A DNA stretch of 64,000 nucleotides from Phlebotomus papatasi (GCF_024763615.1 NC_077222.1:27776001-27840000); one strand, 5' to 3'. Positions 44,421 to 56,252 are shown, counted from the first letter of the stretch. Numbers and translations: made by a program. Notes: generated by a model not told the origin, from the letters alone.

Positions 44421-44607
44421 ATGCTTAAATTTTCTGTTCTCGACGTACACAATTTTCTGTCTCCTGAGTCGTCATTATTCTGGTCTTCTAAGATGTTTTT
44501 TACGGTCTTCCAAATTGTTGTTTTTCCAGTCTTTTAGGCGTAACTTTTTTTGGTTTCTTAAGACATCTTTTTTGACCTTTTTAGACGGAAACACTAAACC
44601 TCTCGAG

Positions 44608-44880
44608 ATTTTCATAATTTTATTCTCGAGCGACAATTACTACACTGCACTTGGACTTGAATAACGACTTCTGCCGTAATGTGCACCATTCGATAGACTG
44701 ACAACAGAATATTGGATCCCTGATGAGGAGGACATCTATCCTCGAAACGTCATAGAGAATAAAATTGTGAAAATCAAGAGAACACTGTTTCCAATCATCT
44801 TGTGGTACATTCCACCGCAAATGTGACAGTATGGAATTATTCCGCGGAAAATTCCATGGAATATAGGGACGAAGGAACAC
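44608..44880 (+). mobile_element. Retroelement relic with hammerhead-like core (Penelope-like?)
   Basis: At 44720-44751 it reads CTGATGA, stem GAGGA/TCCTC, GAAA, CGTC: the order of conserved pieces in a type-I hammerhead ribozyme with a minimal stem III. This is followed by ATAGAGAATAAAATTGTGAA. The block TGCACTTGGACTT upstream recurs in a diverged copy at 40550-40600. Hammerheads of this kind are known from Penelope-like retroelements. One G is extra at the base of stem II and no stem I partner directly precedes the core, so activity is doubtful. Confidence 0.45.
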
Positions 44881-46097
44881 CTCTTCGACAGGGAGCCCCT
44901 ACTGACACTTTTGTCAAAATGCTGAAATTTATTTATTGCATTTAATAAAATCTAAGCAATATAACGTTTTTTCATTATTCTGCGTTTTTCCATAAGGATA
45001 AGTATTCGAATTTCCTATTCCAAATGATACAGAGTAGGGTGTCAATAAGTTCTGCCACGACTTTTTAAAGTGTCAAAAGGTCTTCCTTTCACCCTAATGA
45101 ACATTCATAAAAAAAAATGTGCGGAAATTACCATTGAGCACTACGCGGATATTTCGTGTAATATTCTTCGGAAATCCAGGCGACTTGTCGCGATAAAATC
45201 TCTGGAATCTCTAAATATAATCTCTGGAAATCCGATGGAATTTCCACATCGTTTGGCTATAGGGTGAGTTTAGAACAAATTTCAGGACCTTGCAGAGAAA
45301 GCCCTTTCAGCTATTTTTTTTTCCAAATTTGCGAAAAGAACGACACGTTTATTCGGCAAAAATCGCTACAGCATCCACTTCATCTTTATTTTCTATTCCA
45401 CGATAATTGCTATTTTTCGTCCATTTCATAAAATTACGCTTTTTCTCCATGTTTTTTCTTTATACTATATGTTAAATGTCTGTTTTTTTTTTATCTTCTT
45501 TTTTTAATGAATTCATTTGCTCCATTATAAAGTTTCTTCTTTTTTTTCTTAAATCTTTTCTCTATTATGATTTTCTTTTTCTTTCTACAGCTTATACTTT
45601 TTCTTGTTCTCATTCCGTTTTTTTTTCATTCTATTTTCTTATCTTTTTCTTTTTACATTACAGAGAAATGCGGTAACCAAAAACTAATTATTTTTTTCTT
45701 TACTAAAAAAAATTATACTAAAGTCTGTTAATATCTCTATGATTTACACAAATTTCTATCAATCCATTCTCTCTCGTTTGAACCGAAAAAAAAAATTTAA
45801 AATAATATGCTGAGGGATATGAACAATGTTTTTCTTTTTCTTCTTTTGCAAAAATTTGATAAAAACGCGTTTGGTGATTGCATTTTCACATTGCATTCAT
45901 GGTATATATCTCTTTGAATTTTCCTCCTCGCATCCTCTGAAAAGATCGTTCTCCTATCGAATGAGAATTTTTTTTAATGGGGAGATTGGGGAGGCATCTG
46001 TGGAGCTTAGATTTGGAGAGACAAGAACAAAAGAGGATGAGAAAGAGAACGAAGGAAATTAGTGAAGAGATACTTTTGATGTACATTGTGCCATTTG

Positions 46098-46103
46098 TTT
46101 ATT
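46098..46103 (-). promoter_or_regulatory. Possible twins poly(A) signal
   Basis: AATAAA on the minus strand, 97 nt beyond the twins stop codon. Other AATAAA words occur further on, so a longer 3' UTR is possible. Confidence 0.4.
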
Positions 46104-46199
46104 ATGGAAAAGACTGAGAGTAATAAAGAGAAAATGGATGAAAGGAAGGGGGGAGTAGCATGGAGGAGTGATGAATATGGAGAAGAAAAAAAATGTTGG

Positions 46200-46568
46200 C
46201 TAAAATTTATCCTGAAAGATGAATAAGTTATTGGTCGCCGCAACAGCTATAATATTCTCTAGTGGATGCCAGGCCGTGTGAAGGATTTTCTTATTGAAAT
46301 CCAAACAGTCCACACTAATCTCGTCTTTTTTCCTCTTACCCCCCGTACAAACCTTCCTTGGCTTCAGCACCGTCTTAGGCTTTATAATATCCCGCGATGC
46401 CTCCAATGTCACATCCTTCTTTGTATTGCGATCAAATACACGGAAGAAATTATTGTAACTTCCCGTCATTATCGCCGTATCACTGCCATTCCAGCAGCAT
46501 TCGAACTTATCAAAAATGCAATCGGTCTCATACAGTGAACATAGCTTAGACCTTAAATATTCATGAAC
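46200..46568 (-). CDS. tws: twins (PP2A B55 regulatory subunit) last exon
   Basis: 369 nt, 122 residues, starting VHEYLRSKLCSLYETDCIFD and ending NNLFIFQDKF before TAG at 46202-46200. Encodes the last blades of the B55 WD40 propeller: DKFECCWNGSDTAIMTGSYN, FRVFDRNTKKDVTLEASRD, and the B55-specific KPRKVCTGGKRKKDEISVD. Acceptor TTTTTTTCTTTGCAG, phase 0; it joins the previous exon as ETYP-VHEYL, as in all B55 proteins. The ending QDKF is as in Drosophila Twins. Confidence 0.97.
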   Translation of the reverse strand, partial: VHEYLRSKLCSLYETDCIFDKFECCWNGSDTAIMTGSYNNFFRVFDRNTKKDVTLEASRDIIKPKTVLKPRKVCTGGKRKKDEISVDCLDFNKKILHTAWHPLENIIAVAATNNLFIFQDKF

Positions 46569-47571
46569 CTGCAAAGAAAAAAATAAAAGAACACCAAAAA
46601 AAAAGAATATTTAGTTTATGGAAAATCCTCTCAATATCAAAGAAAATTTCAGAAAAAAAAATCTTAAGTCTTGAGATAAACTCTTTGCTGAAGGCTTAAA
46701 CATTATAATTTATTATTTGTCTACTTTAATCTCCTCTGTGCCTAGTTGCCTTGATTCTTAATCACAGAAATGGACAGGACATAAAACATAATTACTTTTT
46801 ATTATCATGTACTTAAGACTTAGCATTAGATGAAGAAAGAATAAGTGAATATTGTATACGCTGTGATACAATCCAGGAAAAGGTAACCTTTTAAAACCAT
46901 TAATCTCTATCAAAACACTTTTCCTTTTTGCATTGAGAAAAAAAATCTCACAAAGAAAATTCCTTAATGAGAAGAAAGTACTTTTACTACGCTCTCTCGA
47001 AAGGATTTCTTCAACCACAACAAACAGGTGTATAATGAAATTTTGTGAGATCACAATATATAATATAATAATAATGTTAAGAATGTTTCCGGAAAGAAAA
47101 TCCGGAAGAATAAGGGGTGGCAAAGCGTCCCAGGCTTTGCAAAATGCTCGAACTCGTGACTTAGAATGCTATATCTTAAAAGTACTTTCGTATCATTTAT
47201 CATTGACCGGTTCTCAACCAATTTAAACCGATTCATAAATCGTTCAAAAGATCCTCCAAAATTGTGTTAAAACTAAATAGAATTGATTTTCGGATAAAAA
47301 TTAGTTATCGGCTATGAATCGGTTCATTACCGATTCCGAACCAATTGAAACCGGTTCAATTTTATAGGAAATTGCAAGACCTTTCCAACGAGCTCGAACA
47401 TGAGCCCATTTGCTTGATAAATGCGCTTTCTACACGGTAAAAACTTTTGGACACTGATCAAAATATTGGAACAAATTTTCCTTGGAACAATCTTTTTGGA
47501 ATCAATTTGTACCTAGACAAGATATTTGTTTATTCCAAAAAAAATTCTTTACAGTTTTGTTACGAAATATA

Positions 47572-48551
47572 GGCCTCAATTCTGAGACCAAGATCAAGAT
47601 CAAAATTTCAAGCTGTCAAATATTTCAAAAATCAAGTTTTCATATTCTGACGCAAAGCATTTATGGAACTTAAAATGTCTTAGGTAAGAACCAAGATTTC
47701 AAGATTTTCCACACTTAACGACACGTAATTTCTGACAAATATCTGCATTTCTTTGCCGAATTTATTGAAATTTCGCCATATAAATTAGAAAAAAATAATT
47801 ATAGGTTGTATTAAATATGATATATGACAGGAGACAGGATATTATCGAGAATAAAAGAAGTGCACACAAAACTTGTGACGTGTGATAAACCCTAAAATGC
47901 TTATGAGAGATGCCACTCTTTCGCAGGTATTCTCAGGGTGTTGTACTTTAAAATGTACATCTAAAACGCTTTGAACCATTACGATTAAATTACAAGATCA
48001 AACAAAGTATTTTTCATAGTCATTGAGGCTATTTACATCGCCGCATTAGATTGGGTTTGAATTGTTCCAAAATTGGATTTCGGATCATTAAGTCTCAATC
48101 TAAGGCCGCAATCTAAATGATTCCTTAAAATAATTTAGATTGTCGCATTAGATTAAAACTGAATTGTCCGAAAATCCAATTTTGGGACAATTCAATCTCA
48201 ATCCAATGCGGCGATGTAAATGGCATCATTCTCTTTTTGTATCATCTCTTGTAGAAATATTCTTCATCAAAAACGATTTCCGCATGAAACTCTTCAAATT
48301 GTTAGTATCTTGAAAATTCCAAGCACCTCCGAGAGGTTCTTGAAATTATTTCAAGAAAACAAGAAATTTGACGCCTTGAAATCTTGAAATATTGGTTCCA
48401 GAATTGCAAATTTTGATATCTACAGGGTTTGTGTCTTGGAGTTCAAGATTCCAAGACATTTGACAGATTTGACATCTTGGGTTTTGATTTTTTGATTTCA
48501 GAATACCAAAGTCTTGAAATTTTCTTGATCTTGGTCTCAGAATTGAGGCCA
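47572..48551. mobile_element. TIR element GGCCTCAATTCTGAGACC, nested
   Basis: 980 bp between GGCCTCAATTCTGAGACCAA and its reverse complement, flanked by TA. A partial copy of its left part is at 51533-51660. It contains a smaller hairpin MITE at 48028-48226. Confidence 0.82.
48028..48226. mobile_element. Hairpin MITE, third nesting level
   Basis: About 200 bp from CTATTTACATCGCCGCATTA to its imperfect reverse complement (ATGCGGCGATGTAAATGG). The interior is also palindromic (AATTGGATTTCGG / CCGAAAATCCAATTTT). Confidence 0.75.
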
Positions 48552-49539
48552 TAGTTACAATTTTGTTAGAGTTTTCTTTTGGAACCGTTTCGATACAGTG
48601 TGATGCCTACAAATTTGATTTGATTTCGTATTGTACAAATTTGCTCTTGAAAGTTGGAATAAAATTTGTTGCACTCGGCTGTTTTGTTCCTATTGTCAGG
48701 AACAAATTGTTTTATTTTTTATACAATATTATTCCTGCATCTGTAACATATTTGTTCCAAAAATTTTCGGTGTCCGTGGACGAGGTAATATATGGAACGA
48801 AATTGTTACTCGTATGGGCAATCTTTTTGTTCCCATTGTCGGGAATAAATTCGTGTAAGTGATTTCGTCTTACAGTTAAGGCCTATACTTCAGTCGAGAT
48901 GGATTTCGGTGGCGAAAGTTCATAAGGAACATTAAATAAAAATCAACTTAAGAGTGTTTTATACAGACGCGTGCATAACGAAATCATATGCGAGTTGCTG
49001 GCAGCAGGAGGGAAAGGGAATCTCGAATTAAAAAAGTGAAACCATGTAGCACAAAAACTGCCACAGATTTGGCGTCCTCTTCGCTTCGGTGACGGGTGAC
49101 TGAGTGTGAGAGGAGGAGGGATACGATTTTATACTAGACGAGCTATTTTTTAGAACAAATTCGTTACTAATATTGGGTATCCTTTTGTTTCCCCTGGAAG
49201 GTACAAATGTAATCCAAAAATTTTCGGTGTTCGTGGACGAGCTACATTTTGGAACAAATTCGTTATTAATATTGATTATCTTTTTGATTCTCGTAAAATG
49301 AACAAGATTGTCCAAAAATTACGGTGCCCGTGGACGAGCTAATTTTTGGAACAAATATGTGCCGAAATTTTTTACCATGTAGTGTCTTTTTAACCTTTGA
49401 CCTTGAAAAACCGTTATTAAAAATGATTCAACGGTATTGTCGTATAAGGACAAAATGTCCGCGTGGGTAATCTCTAAAACATATCCAAAAATGAAAAAAA
49501 AAATCGCACGCGTTTCGAGCAATCCTACAAAAACACGGT

Positions 49540-49770
49540 TTTGGAAATGAAGGGAATATTAACGCCCCCCCAAATTTCCACCTTCCATCTCCTGGGGACC
49601 ACTTTTGTCAACAAATCTTCGCGTTTCAGACGATTTCTGAGAAATGTCGTCACGCTGTTTGTCCATCTGTCCGTCCGGCTGTCACAAGCTCTAGAGGCCA
49701 AACGCTTAGAGATAGCGACTTGGGACCTTCGGAAGACCCCCCCCCCCCTTCCCATAAGTCAAACTAATTC
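49540..49770 (+). repeat. Dispersed repeat family A, partial copy
   Basis: CTTCGCGTTTCAGACGATTT, GAGAAATGTCGTCACGCTGT, CTCTAGAGGCCAAACGCTTA, GGGACCTTCGGAAGACCCCC. It lies head-on against the split inverted copy at 47107-49530. Confidence 0.75.
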
Positions 49771-49934
49771 CTCCGGCACACCTTTTAGATTGCTAAAATT
49801 TCGTGAAAACGAAATTCGCGTCCCTTTTTTCTCAAAAGATTTGTATAAGTATATCCTATTCTGTCTCGAAATTGGATTAAACCAAATTTAATTTGGTTTG
49901 ATGTGCAAAAGAAGAAGAAGAATGTGAAAGAGTA

Positions 49935-50092
49935 TGATTCTCAATAAATGTGATTTATCGCACCCATAGTTTAAAAAATTATAGGAAAGTGTCCTGTTTT
50001 TAAAATATATTGCGGAGCCACATTTATTGAGAATCAGAAGAAATCTAGTCATTATGAAGCTTGGAATCGTACGAAGCATGGGCACTTTCCTA
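49935..50092. repeat. GGGGAAAGTGC-family MITE, diverged copy
   Basis: Contains facing GATTCTCAATAAATGTG and CACATTTATTGAGAATC and ends GGGCACTTTCCTA; related to 14623-14859. Confidence 0.6.
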
Positions 50093-50140
50093 ACCCGAAT
50101 GTTTCTTCTCATCATTTCCATAATTTTTTTTAATATTGGT

Positions 50141-50632
50141 TTAACAATCAGAATACATTGAAATTAATTTTATTTTTTTATTTTTCTCATCTGAACGCCT
50201 ATAATAATATTTCCAATCCCGAAAATATAAGAATAGAATTGAGTAAGCATTACGAGCTAATTTTAATGAGATTAAAGAGTTAAAAAAAACATTATCAGTG
50301 ATTTGATGGCGATTTAATAACTCAAAAAATAGAGGCAAAAAGGTTCTAAGGTCAAGCAATGAAGAATAAAATTTAAACTGAAATAACAAAAACATTTCAG
50401 GTAACTTCCGCTCTAAACTGCTGTTCTTTGTAAATAAAATTCCATCTAAAAAGTTTTCTGAATCTATTAATGTGATGCTGCTATTGAAAAAATAATCTTC
50501 CGCTAAAACGATCGGAGAGTGAAAAAGTTGAAATATATAAATTATATAAAATATTCTTCTTTCAGAGAGTTCCTCCCAATGAAAGAGCTTATGATATTCT
50601 ACACGATCAGGTAAAATCTCGTGTTTTATCAA
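50141..50632 (-). other. Unexplained 163-codon open frame in twins intron
   Basis: Open from just after a TAG (so possibly CTAG acceptor-preceded) to a stop at 50141, with no early ATG. The sequence is hydrophobic and aromatic-rich with charged patches (WEELSERRIFYIIYIFQLF; YFRDWKYYYRRSDEKNKK). I recognise no family. It could be chance, a decayed transposon gene, or an exon of a nested gene. Confidence 0.25.
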
Positions 50633-51532
50633 CTAGCGGCCTTCAATAAATTAAAGTTAAAAAAAATATAAAGAGATATCTCTCCGGAACAGAAGCAATA
50701 AATCACAAGCAAAACTCTGTTTTTTTTCTCACAAATAAAATGTAATTCAATAAAATTCTATTATAATCAATTCAGTGCAAAATTTCGTTTCAATCAAAAT
50801 GTTATTATATTTTGTAGAGCAAAAACTTTTCTAGATGAAGTTCACTTATCAAATTTGACGCTAATATTTATTGTTTATCGCAACTAGAGCAGCTGAGTCG
50901 ACTATTTCAGCTACTTATCCGTCTCCTTCTCTCTTATCCTCTCCCTCTCTCTCTCTCTTTAAACTTGTGTAAATTATTATCAAGAGCGTCACTGAAGGTC
51001 GTATTGTATGTTAACAAAATCGTCCCTTATCACTCTCATTCTTTCTCTAGTTGCTCAAACACAATGTCCAATATAGTGCTGTGTGTTTGTAATTTTTCTC
51101 CCTTTTTCGCGATTGTACCTGATAACAATTTTTTTTTACACATTCTTCTGAGTGCCCTTATCTATTAAAGATTCTTTTTTCTGACTCTTTAATAAACACA
51201 ATGAAAATTGCATAACTTTAGTTATAATAATTTTTTAACCCTTTCTCTTGCAGTGATGTAATTAATGAATTTCTGAGTAAATAGTAAACATGGTTATTAA
51301 TTCTTAACCATGCTCCTTCAGTGATTACTACCACGTGAGATTTAAATTAGGACGCTCAGAGCAAAAAGAATTTGCTGAGGGACATAATAATGAAATTATA
51401 TGGAGGACAATGTGTAGAATAATTTCCCACGACACAGAAAATTTCCCTCCTTTTATGACACTTTTAAAAATTTGGGATTTTGATTTTCGGGATTTTGTCC
51501 GATACCCTAATAAACCATATGGAGATTTTTGT

Positions 51533-51660
51533 ATCAATTCTGAGACCAAGATTAAGTTCAAAATTTCAAGATGTTAAATATTTCATCAAGATTTCATGTT
51601 CTGACGCGACATATTTGTGGAGCATAAAATATTTTAACTAAAAACCAAGATTTCAAGAAA
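51533..51660 (+). repeat. Partial copy of the GGCCTCAATTCTGAGACC element
   Basis: TCAATTCTGAGACCAAGATT, TTCAAAATTTCAAGATGTT and CATGTTCTGACGCGACAT match the left end of 47572-48551. Confidence 0.7.
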
Positions 51661-51812
51661 TATTTGTATACTTGTCTGATGAGTTTGCTGAATTTTCGCC
51701 ACAAAGTACAGAGAATGCAAATAAAAACTAATTATCTGTGATATATCCTAAAGCGATTATTCTAGAATTGATTCACATGGAGAGACACTATTACAAGTTT
51801 TGTATCTCGATA

Positions 51813-52861
51813 GGGTAAAGGCTCATAATTTTGGACAGTCTGCTTATAAGCATCGATGTTCCAAGTTTGAAGTGCGATATTTTCAATACTAATTGACTTT
51901 TTTGTTACTCATTTTTCAGAAGGGTTGCTTAGAAACTTGGCAAGGTATTTATCGTCTTTTTTTTACTAAAATTAGTTTTAATACATTAAAATTGAATTGA
52001 TATGTAGAGGTGAATTTGACTCCTATTTTGGACAACTTGGTTATTAATTTGGACAACTTGGCTGTAAATTTGGACAGCTAATTCGCCTCAAAAGGACGCC
52101 CATTGTTTTTCATGACCCATTTCAAATTGCCCATTTCAAAAACCTATCTTAACCAAGTCCTCTTCCTGTTTATGTTAGGGAATTTGCTATGTCATTCACT
52201 AAAGTGAATTGATTTCGGTACTCCAAGTACGTGCGGATTCGCTCATTCCCTGGCCTTTCCGGGAGCCTTTCAAGGCTTTGTTCACTATATCTCTTTCGTA
52301 GAGATGATGCTCCTTTGTTTCTCCAGGCATTTGTCCAACCTAGTCATCACAAAAGCTAAAATTTCACGAAATTTTAGCTGTCCAAAATGTCCAAAATAAG
52401 GAGTATCACCTCACTGGTGAATCTCTTAGAAAATTTCCCATTTTTCACACGAAAAACGTAATTCACAAGGCAAATCTCACTTCAGGTCAAATGTACAAAT
52501 CACTAATAATGTGAATCAACACAATATTCAATGAATATTCAATAATATCACTCAAAAAAGCAAAGAAACATTGTTAGTACCTCACCACGGCTAAATAAGA
52601 CTGAAGTAAACACAAAGTTCTGTCATATTTCTCGTAAGCAATTGCTCACACTCAAATTTTCAACAAAGCAATTTTAACTCAAATTATATTCAAAATTTAA
52701 CGTATTTAGTGTTAAAATCTTCCAAAAAGAACAAATATTTAGATAGAATTCATTATTCATCAAATATTGGAATAAAATCCATAATTTTAATCAATTTATT
52801 TTTAGTGTCCAATTTTACCCTCAAAGCGTCCAAATTTAGAAACTGTCTAAATACGTTCCTC
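51813..52861 (-). mobile_element. TIR element with HTH relic (copy 2 of the 25577-26644 family)
   Basis: About 1.05 kb flanked by TA, in the opposite orientation to copy 1. On the minus strand (about 52200-52330) the frame MPGETKEHHLYERDIV, ALKGSRKGQGMSESARTW is again open and nearly identical to copy 1. Confidence 0.82.
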
Positions 52862-53460
52862 TAAGACATATTTTATTTGTCAAAGTACATTCGGGGAAGC
52901 ATTTCCAGAACGGACTTTGCGAATCTCATTTTCACTTTTTTTTTATAATTTTACCTAAATAACATTATCTCTACCGTATTTTTCCTAACTTCTTTATTTT
53001 TCTCATGCCACAAGATTGTAAGGGAAAATAATCTTGATATTGATTTTTGATTTTGAGGGACACTTTTGGGGGAAATTTTCAAGAGCTGAATGTTGCATAG
53101 AACAGTAAGGTTAGTGGAATAATTTCACCTGCAGTTGTCCACCCCTTTAAAGAGGGCGTGGACTAAAATTAATTGTGGTTGACTGTGAGAAAAATCCAAA
53201 ACAGTTAAAATAACAATAATAGTAAGGGTAATATTAATATTACCCTTACGATAATGATCCGAAATCGTCGTTACTTTTCCAGGCGTATTGAGGGTTACAC
53301 GGCTATCTTTATAAAAAAAAATTATCTCTAAAGTTGTTAAAATAACATGAAGATTAGTTTTTTTCTAATGAATTTTCAGTCTGATGATATGTAACAGGTA
53401 GTGGCCGGAAAACTAGATCTCTCTTGATCTTACTTCTCGAATTACACAGAGAGAGCAGTA

Positions 53461-54297
53461 GGGGAGGAGACTGGGGCAAAAAGTCACAAATTGAAAATTC
53501 AATATCTTCCAAGATAAAAGAGATAGTGGTGTAAAATTTTTTCCATAGATGGCCTCCATAGACCATCTTTAAAGTCAGAATTTTCTTAGAATTCGAACAA
53601 GGAATTCAGAAAATAAAAAAAAATATATTGAAATTTTTAGCCCTATTTTTGAAATATTTTCCTTACAGCAGATATCAATTTTGACCAAGGCCAAAATTGA
53701 CACATTGGTAAATATTTTCTAAATGATTTGAATTCAAAGATTCTTTTCTCCAGAAATCCTTATATTGAAAATGGCCACTTGGGGTAAAAAGTAACAAAAG
53801 GTATGGAGAAAAAAGTAAGAAAGACCGAAACAATTTTTGATGTCCCACGTTGAAAAGAAACGTCATTTCCATATGTCGCCGCTCTTTGTTTGCATTGGTC
53901 AAAGGATTTGCAGTCTTTTGTGTGTTTTTTTCCAAAATAGCGTGAAAAGCGCTTTTCTCGTTCAGATAGAGAAAACTGTATTTTAAAAAGCTGGAGAGGA
54001 ATAAATTTCCTATGAAAATATTTCACCTAGCTATTTTTTTAATTTACGAAAGCCCGTAATAAAGCAAATCAAAATATGATAATACTCCATTTCCTTTTAG
54101 AAAACAGTCACAAATTTTCCTTTTAGAAAGCAGCTCGTTAAATGTATTTCCTTACAAAATAGAGGAGAATGACTTTCACAAAGATGTAGAGTAGTAAATT
54201 TCCTATAAAACTGCACTAATTAGAAATTTTTGAAGCGCTCGAGTAGCTTGTAAAAAAATAAAATATCCGTTTTGTGACTTTTTGCCCCAGTCTCCCC
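53461..54297. mobile_element. TIR element GGGGAGACTGGGGCAAAAAG
   Basis: 837 bp flanked by TA. The left end is GGGGAGGAGACTGGGGCAAA and the right end in reverse complement GGGGAGACTGGGGCAAAAAG, continuing TCACAAA on both sides. An internal TGGGGTAAAAAGTAACA resembles the end. No ORF. Confidence 0.87.
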
Positions 54298-54309
54298 TAT
54301 AATTCCCCG

Positions 54310-55160
54310 GTTTTTTTTCATCCTCAAAATTTTTCCATCTTCTACCCCTAAGGGACCATTTTTCTCAACATATCTTCGCGTTTCAGACGATTTATGGTAT
54401 GTGGTGTAAAGCTGTTTGTCAGTTCGCCCGCCCGTTACCACGGTTAGAGGTCAAACCATTGCAGTTAGAGATTTGGGACCTTCGAGAGACGTACCCCATA
54501 AGCTGCCCCTTGAACCATTAACATGCCTCTAATTTTTCCCTTTAAACTGTTCAAAAATGCTTAGTGCGCTTTTTTCATTTTAAACATGTTTTAAAGGTCA
54601 CCTAGGCGAGCATTACATTCCTAATAACGGTTTTTCAAGGTCAAATGTTAAAAAAAAACTTAAGAGAGCGTATTTTTCAACCAAATAATATCACGTTTGG
54701 GCTCGTTCGAAAGGTCTTGGAGTTTTTGACAAGTCCAAACCGATTCCATTCGATTATGAACCGGTAATGAACCGATAAACAATTTTTGTACAAAAATTTG
54801 TTCTAATGGCATGCACTTTCCATATGTCTGTCTCACTCCAAATTCGATTGATCTAAATTGAATTTGTTGTGATGTTTAAAAGAAGAAGAAGAGTGTGCAA
54901 AAGTGAGATAGACATATGAAAAAACCGGTGAGAAAGAAAGGGATTCGAATTTCGATTTAATGAATTTTTCCTGATCTAAAAGGTGCGCCGGAGCTATAAT
55001 CACCCTTAAGCTATTTTGAAATATTTTTCTTGTGATTTCTAAATCGGTTCAAATCGTTTGTGAACCGGTTAATGGTAAGTGGTGCAACATAACTTTTAAG
55101 GTATAGTATCTAAGTTACGGGTTCGAGCATTTCGTTAGTCATTTTGTCAGCCATGGTGAA
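54310..55160 (+). repeat. Dispersed repeat family A, diverged copy with a foreign insert
   Basis: TATCTTCGCGTTTCAGACGA, GGGACCTTCGAGAGACG, CGAAAGGTCTTGGAGTTTTT, then a single unit of the 37440-38390 array at about 54830-55000, then AATCGGTTCAAATCG and CGGGTTCGAGCATTTCG. Confidence 0.65.
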
Positions 55161-55448
55161 CTTCAATGTGCAAGATTGTGATAAAGCCTAAGTGAATTTG
55201 CAGCAGCAAATTTTCATGCATTTGCTATATATATTTTTATATCTGAAAATTCTAACCGTTATAACGAAAAAATAATCTCCTCTCTTTTTCACAGTGAAAG
55301 CTTAATTCACAGACAAAGTAAATAATTCTCTATAAAAGGACTTTTAAAAAATGTTTCTTTGCAAAGTCATGATCAAAATGTTAAAGCCTATCAATAAGAC
55401 ATATTAAAAAAAAGTTTAAAAAAAAAAAACAAAAAAAATTAGACTCAC

Positions 55449-56252
55449 CGGATACGTCTCAATTGGCTTAGTCTCCATATGCAGATCCCACACTTTTATG
55501 CTGAGATAGTCCCTCGAGATCATATAACGACCCGAATTGCTCAACTTAACATCACTTATCGAACTGATGATTTCGCTGAAGAAACTGCGATTCGTGGGGT
55601 CTTCCGGTTCCTCGAATTGCTTGGCATGGCGATCGCACAGGGCTGCCGCCCTCATATCACATAGCCGAATTGTGCCCTTGCTACTCGAATACACAAGCAA
55701 ATTGCATTCGGTCGGATGAAATTCCGCAGCTGTAATCACTTCAGTCAATTCTTCCATATTTGTTGGCTTTATATCGACAATATTGAAACTCTGATCAGTT
55801 ATTTCTAAATGCCACAAATTTATACGTAAATCATCGGCTGACAGGTATGTCTCCTGATCCGAATTTACCGATATTGAATTAATGTGATAGGTATGAGCAT
55901 TGGCAAAGATCCTCCTCGGTGATGCCTCAACCATTAGATCCATTGGCTTTATCGTTGGTACCCTGAGGGCTGTTATCAAACTCGGATCCCGCACAATTCC
56001 CGTATCTTCTTTCGTATTGTACCCCTCAACCTTCTTATCCCTCTCAGATACCTTCCACAACTTTATGGTTTTATCATTTGTCGAAAGGAGAAAATGTGCC
56101 TGATTCTTCCTCTTTAGCCATCGTATTTTATTTATCTTCTCTTCTATTTCTAACGACTTCAGGTAATCAAACTCAGGCTCATGTGATTGAAATGTTGAAT
56201 ACACATTGTATTCGCCTCGTCGCGGCACAGAACTCTTCGATGCTGCATCTCT
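55449..56252 (-). CDS. tws: twins (PP2A B55 regulatory subunit) internal exon
   Basis: 804 nt, 268 residues, RDAASKSSVPRRGEYNVYST to KVWDLHMETKPIETYP, phase 0 at both ends. B55 is the WD40 propeller that gives PP2A its substrate choice (mitotic exit, Cdk1 substrates, centrosome and neuroblast functions in flies). The exon carries FQSHEPEFDYLKSLEIEEKI, the acidic-groove blades, RRIFANAHTYHINSISVNSD, and FFSEIISSISDVKLSNSGRY, all hallmark B55 segments. Acceptor GTTTTTGCAG, donor GTGAGT. Together with the last exon 390 residues are visible; roughly the first 60-75 residues, with blade 1, are in exons beyond 64000. RDAASK corresponds to the RDPASK of Drosophila Twins. Confidence 0.97.

Larger units (their letters stand above)
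35957..46199. other. Intergenic region between TAF1 and twins
   Basis: 10.2 kb, with the TAF1 promoter at the left and the twins 3' UTR at the right. In between lie a truncated TIR element (36359-36635), a three-unit alternating repeat (37440-38390), a long AT-rich stretch (38400-39600) without recognisable content, CCACGCC-type motifs (39815-41110), a GC-richer unexplained block (42330-43070), an 864-bp TIR element (43168-44031), a family-A fragment (44150-44420) and a ribozyme-like retroelement relic (44608-44880). A T-rich stretch (45440-45720) ends it. No convincing gene. Confidence 0.7.
47433..49379. mobile_element. TIR element CACGGTAAAAAC, host of nested elements
   Basis: Flanked by TA; the right end in reverse complement is CATGGTAAAAAATTTCGGC. 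The empty target is visible in the uninterrupted family-A copy at about 33670 (reverse complement GCGCTCTCTAGTGTC). Internal TTGGAACAA/TTGTTCCAA-type repeats recur. An element at 47572-48551 is nested inside. Confidence 0.85.
47107..49530 (-). repeat. Dispersed repeat family A, inverted copy split by a 1.95-kb insertion
   Basis: Left part 47107-47430 (GGCAAAGCGTCCCAGGCTTT, AACCGGTT segment, AAGACCTTTCCAACGAGCTC) and right part 49382-49530 (CTTTGACCTTGAAAAACCG, TCAACGGTATTGTCGTATAA). The insertion is the element at 47433-49379. Confidence 0.75.
46569..55448 (-). other. tws: twins intron (8.9 kb)
   Basis: Holds interrupted family-A copies, a triple-nested TIR element (47433-49379), MITE fragments, an unexplained 163-codon minus-strand frame (50141-50632), a second copy of the HTH-bearing element (51813-52861), an 837-bp TIR element (53461-54297) and AT-rich filler. 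No exon is needed: the flanking exons join exactly. Confidence 0.8.

Noticed and set aside
53675..54441. Minus-strand frames of 73-88 codons near 54 kb
   Set aside because: They overlap a TIR element and a family-A repeat and have no recognisable protein features.
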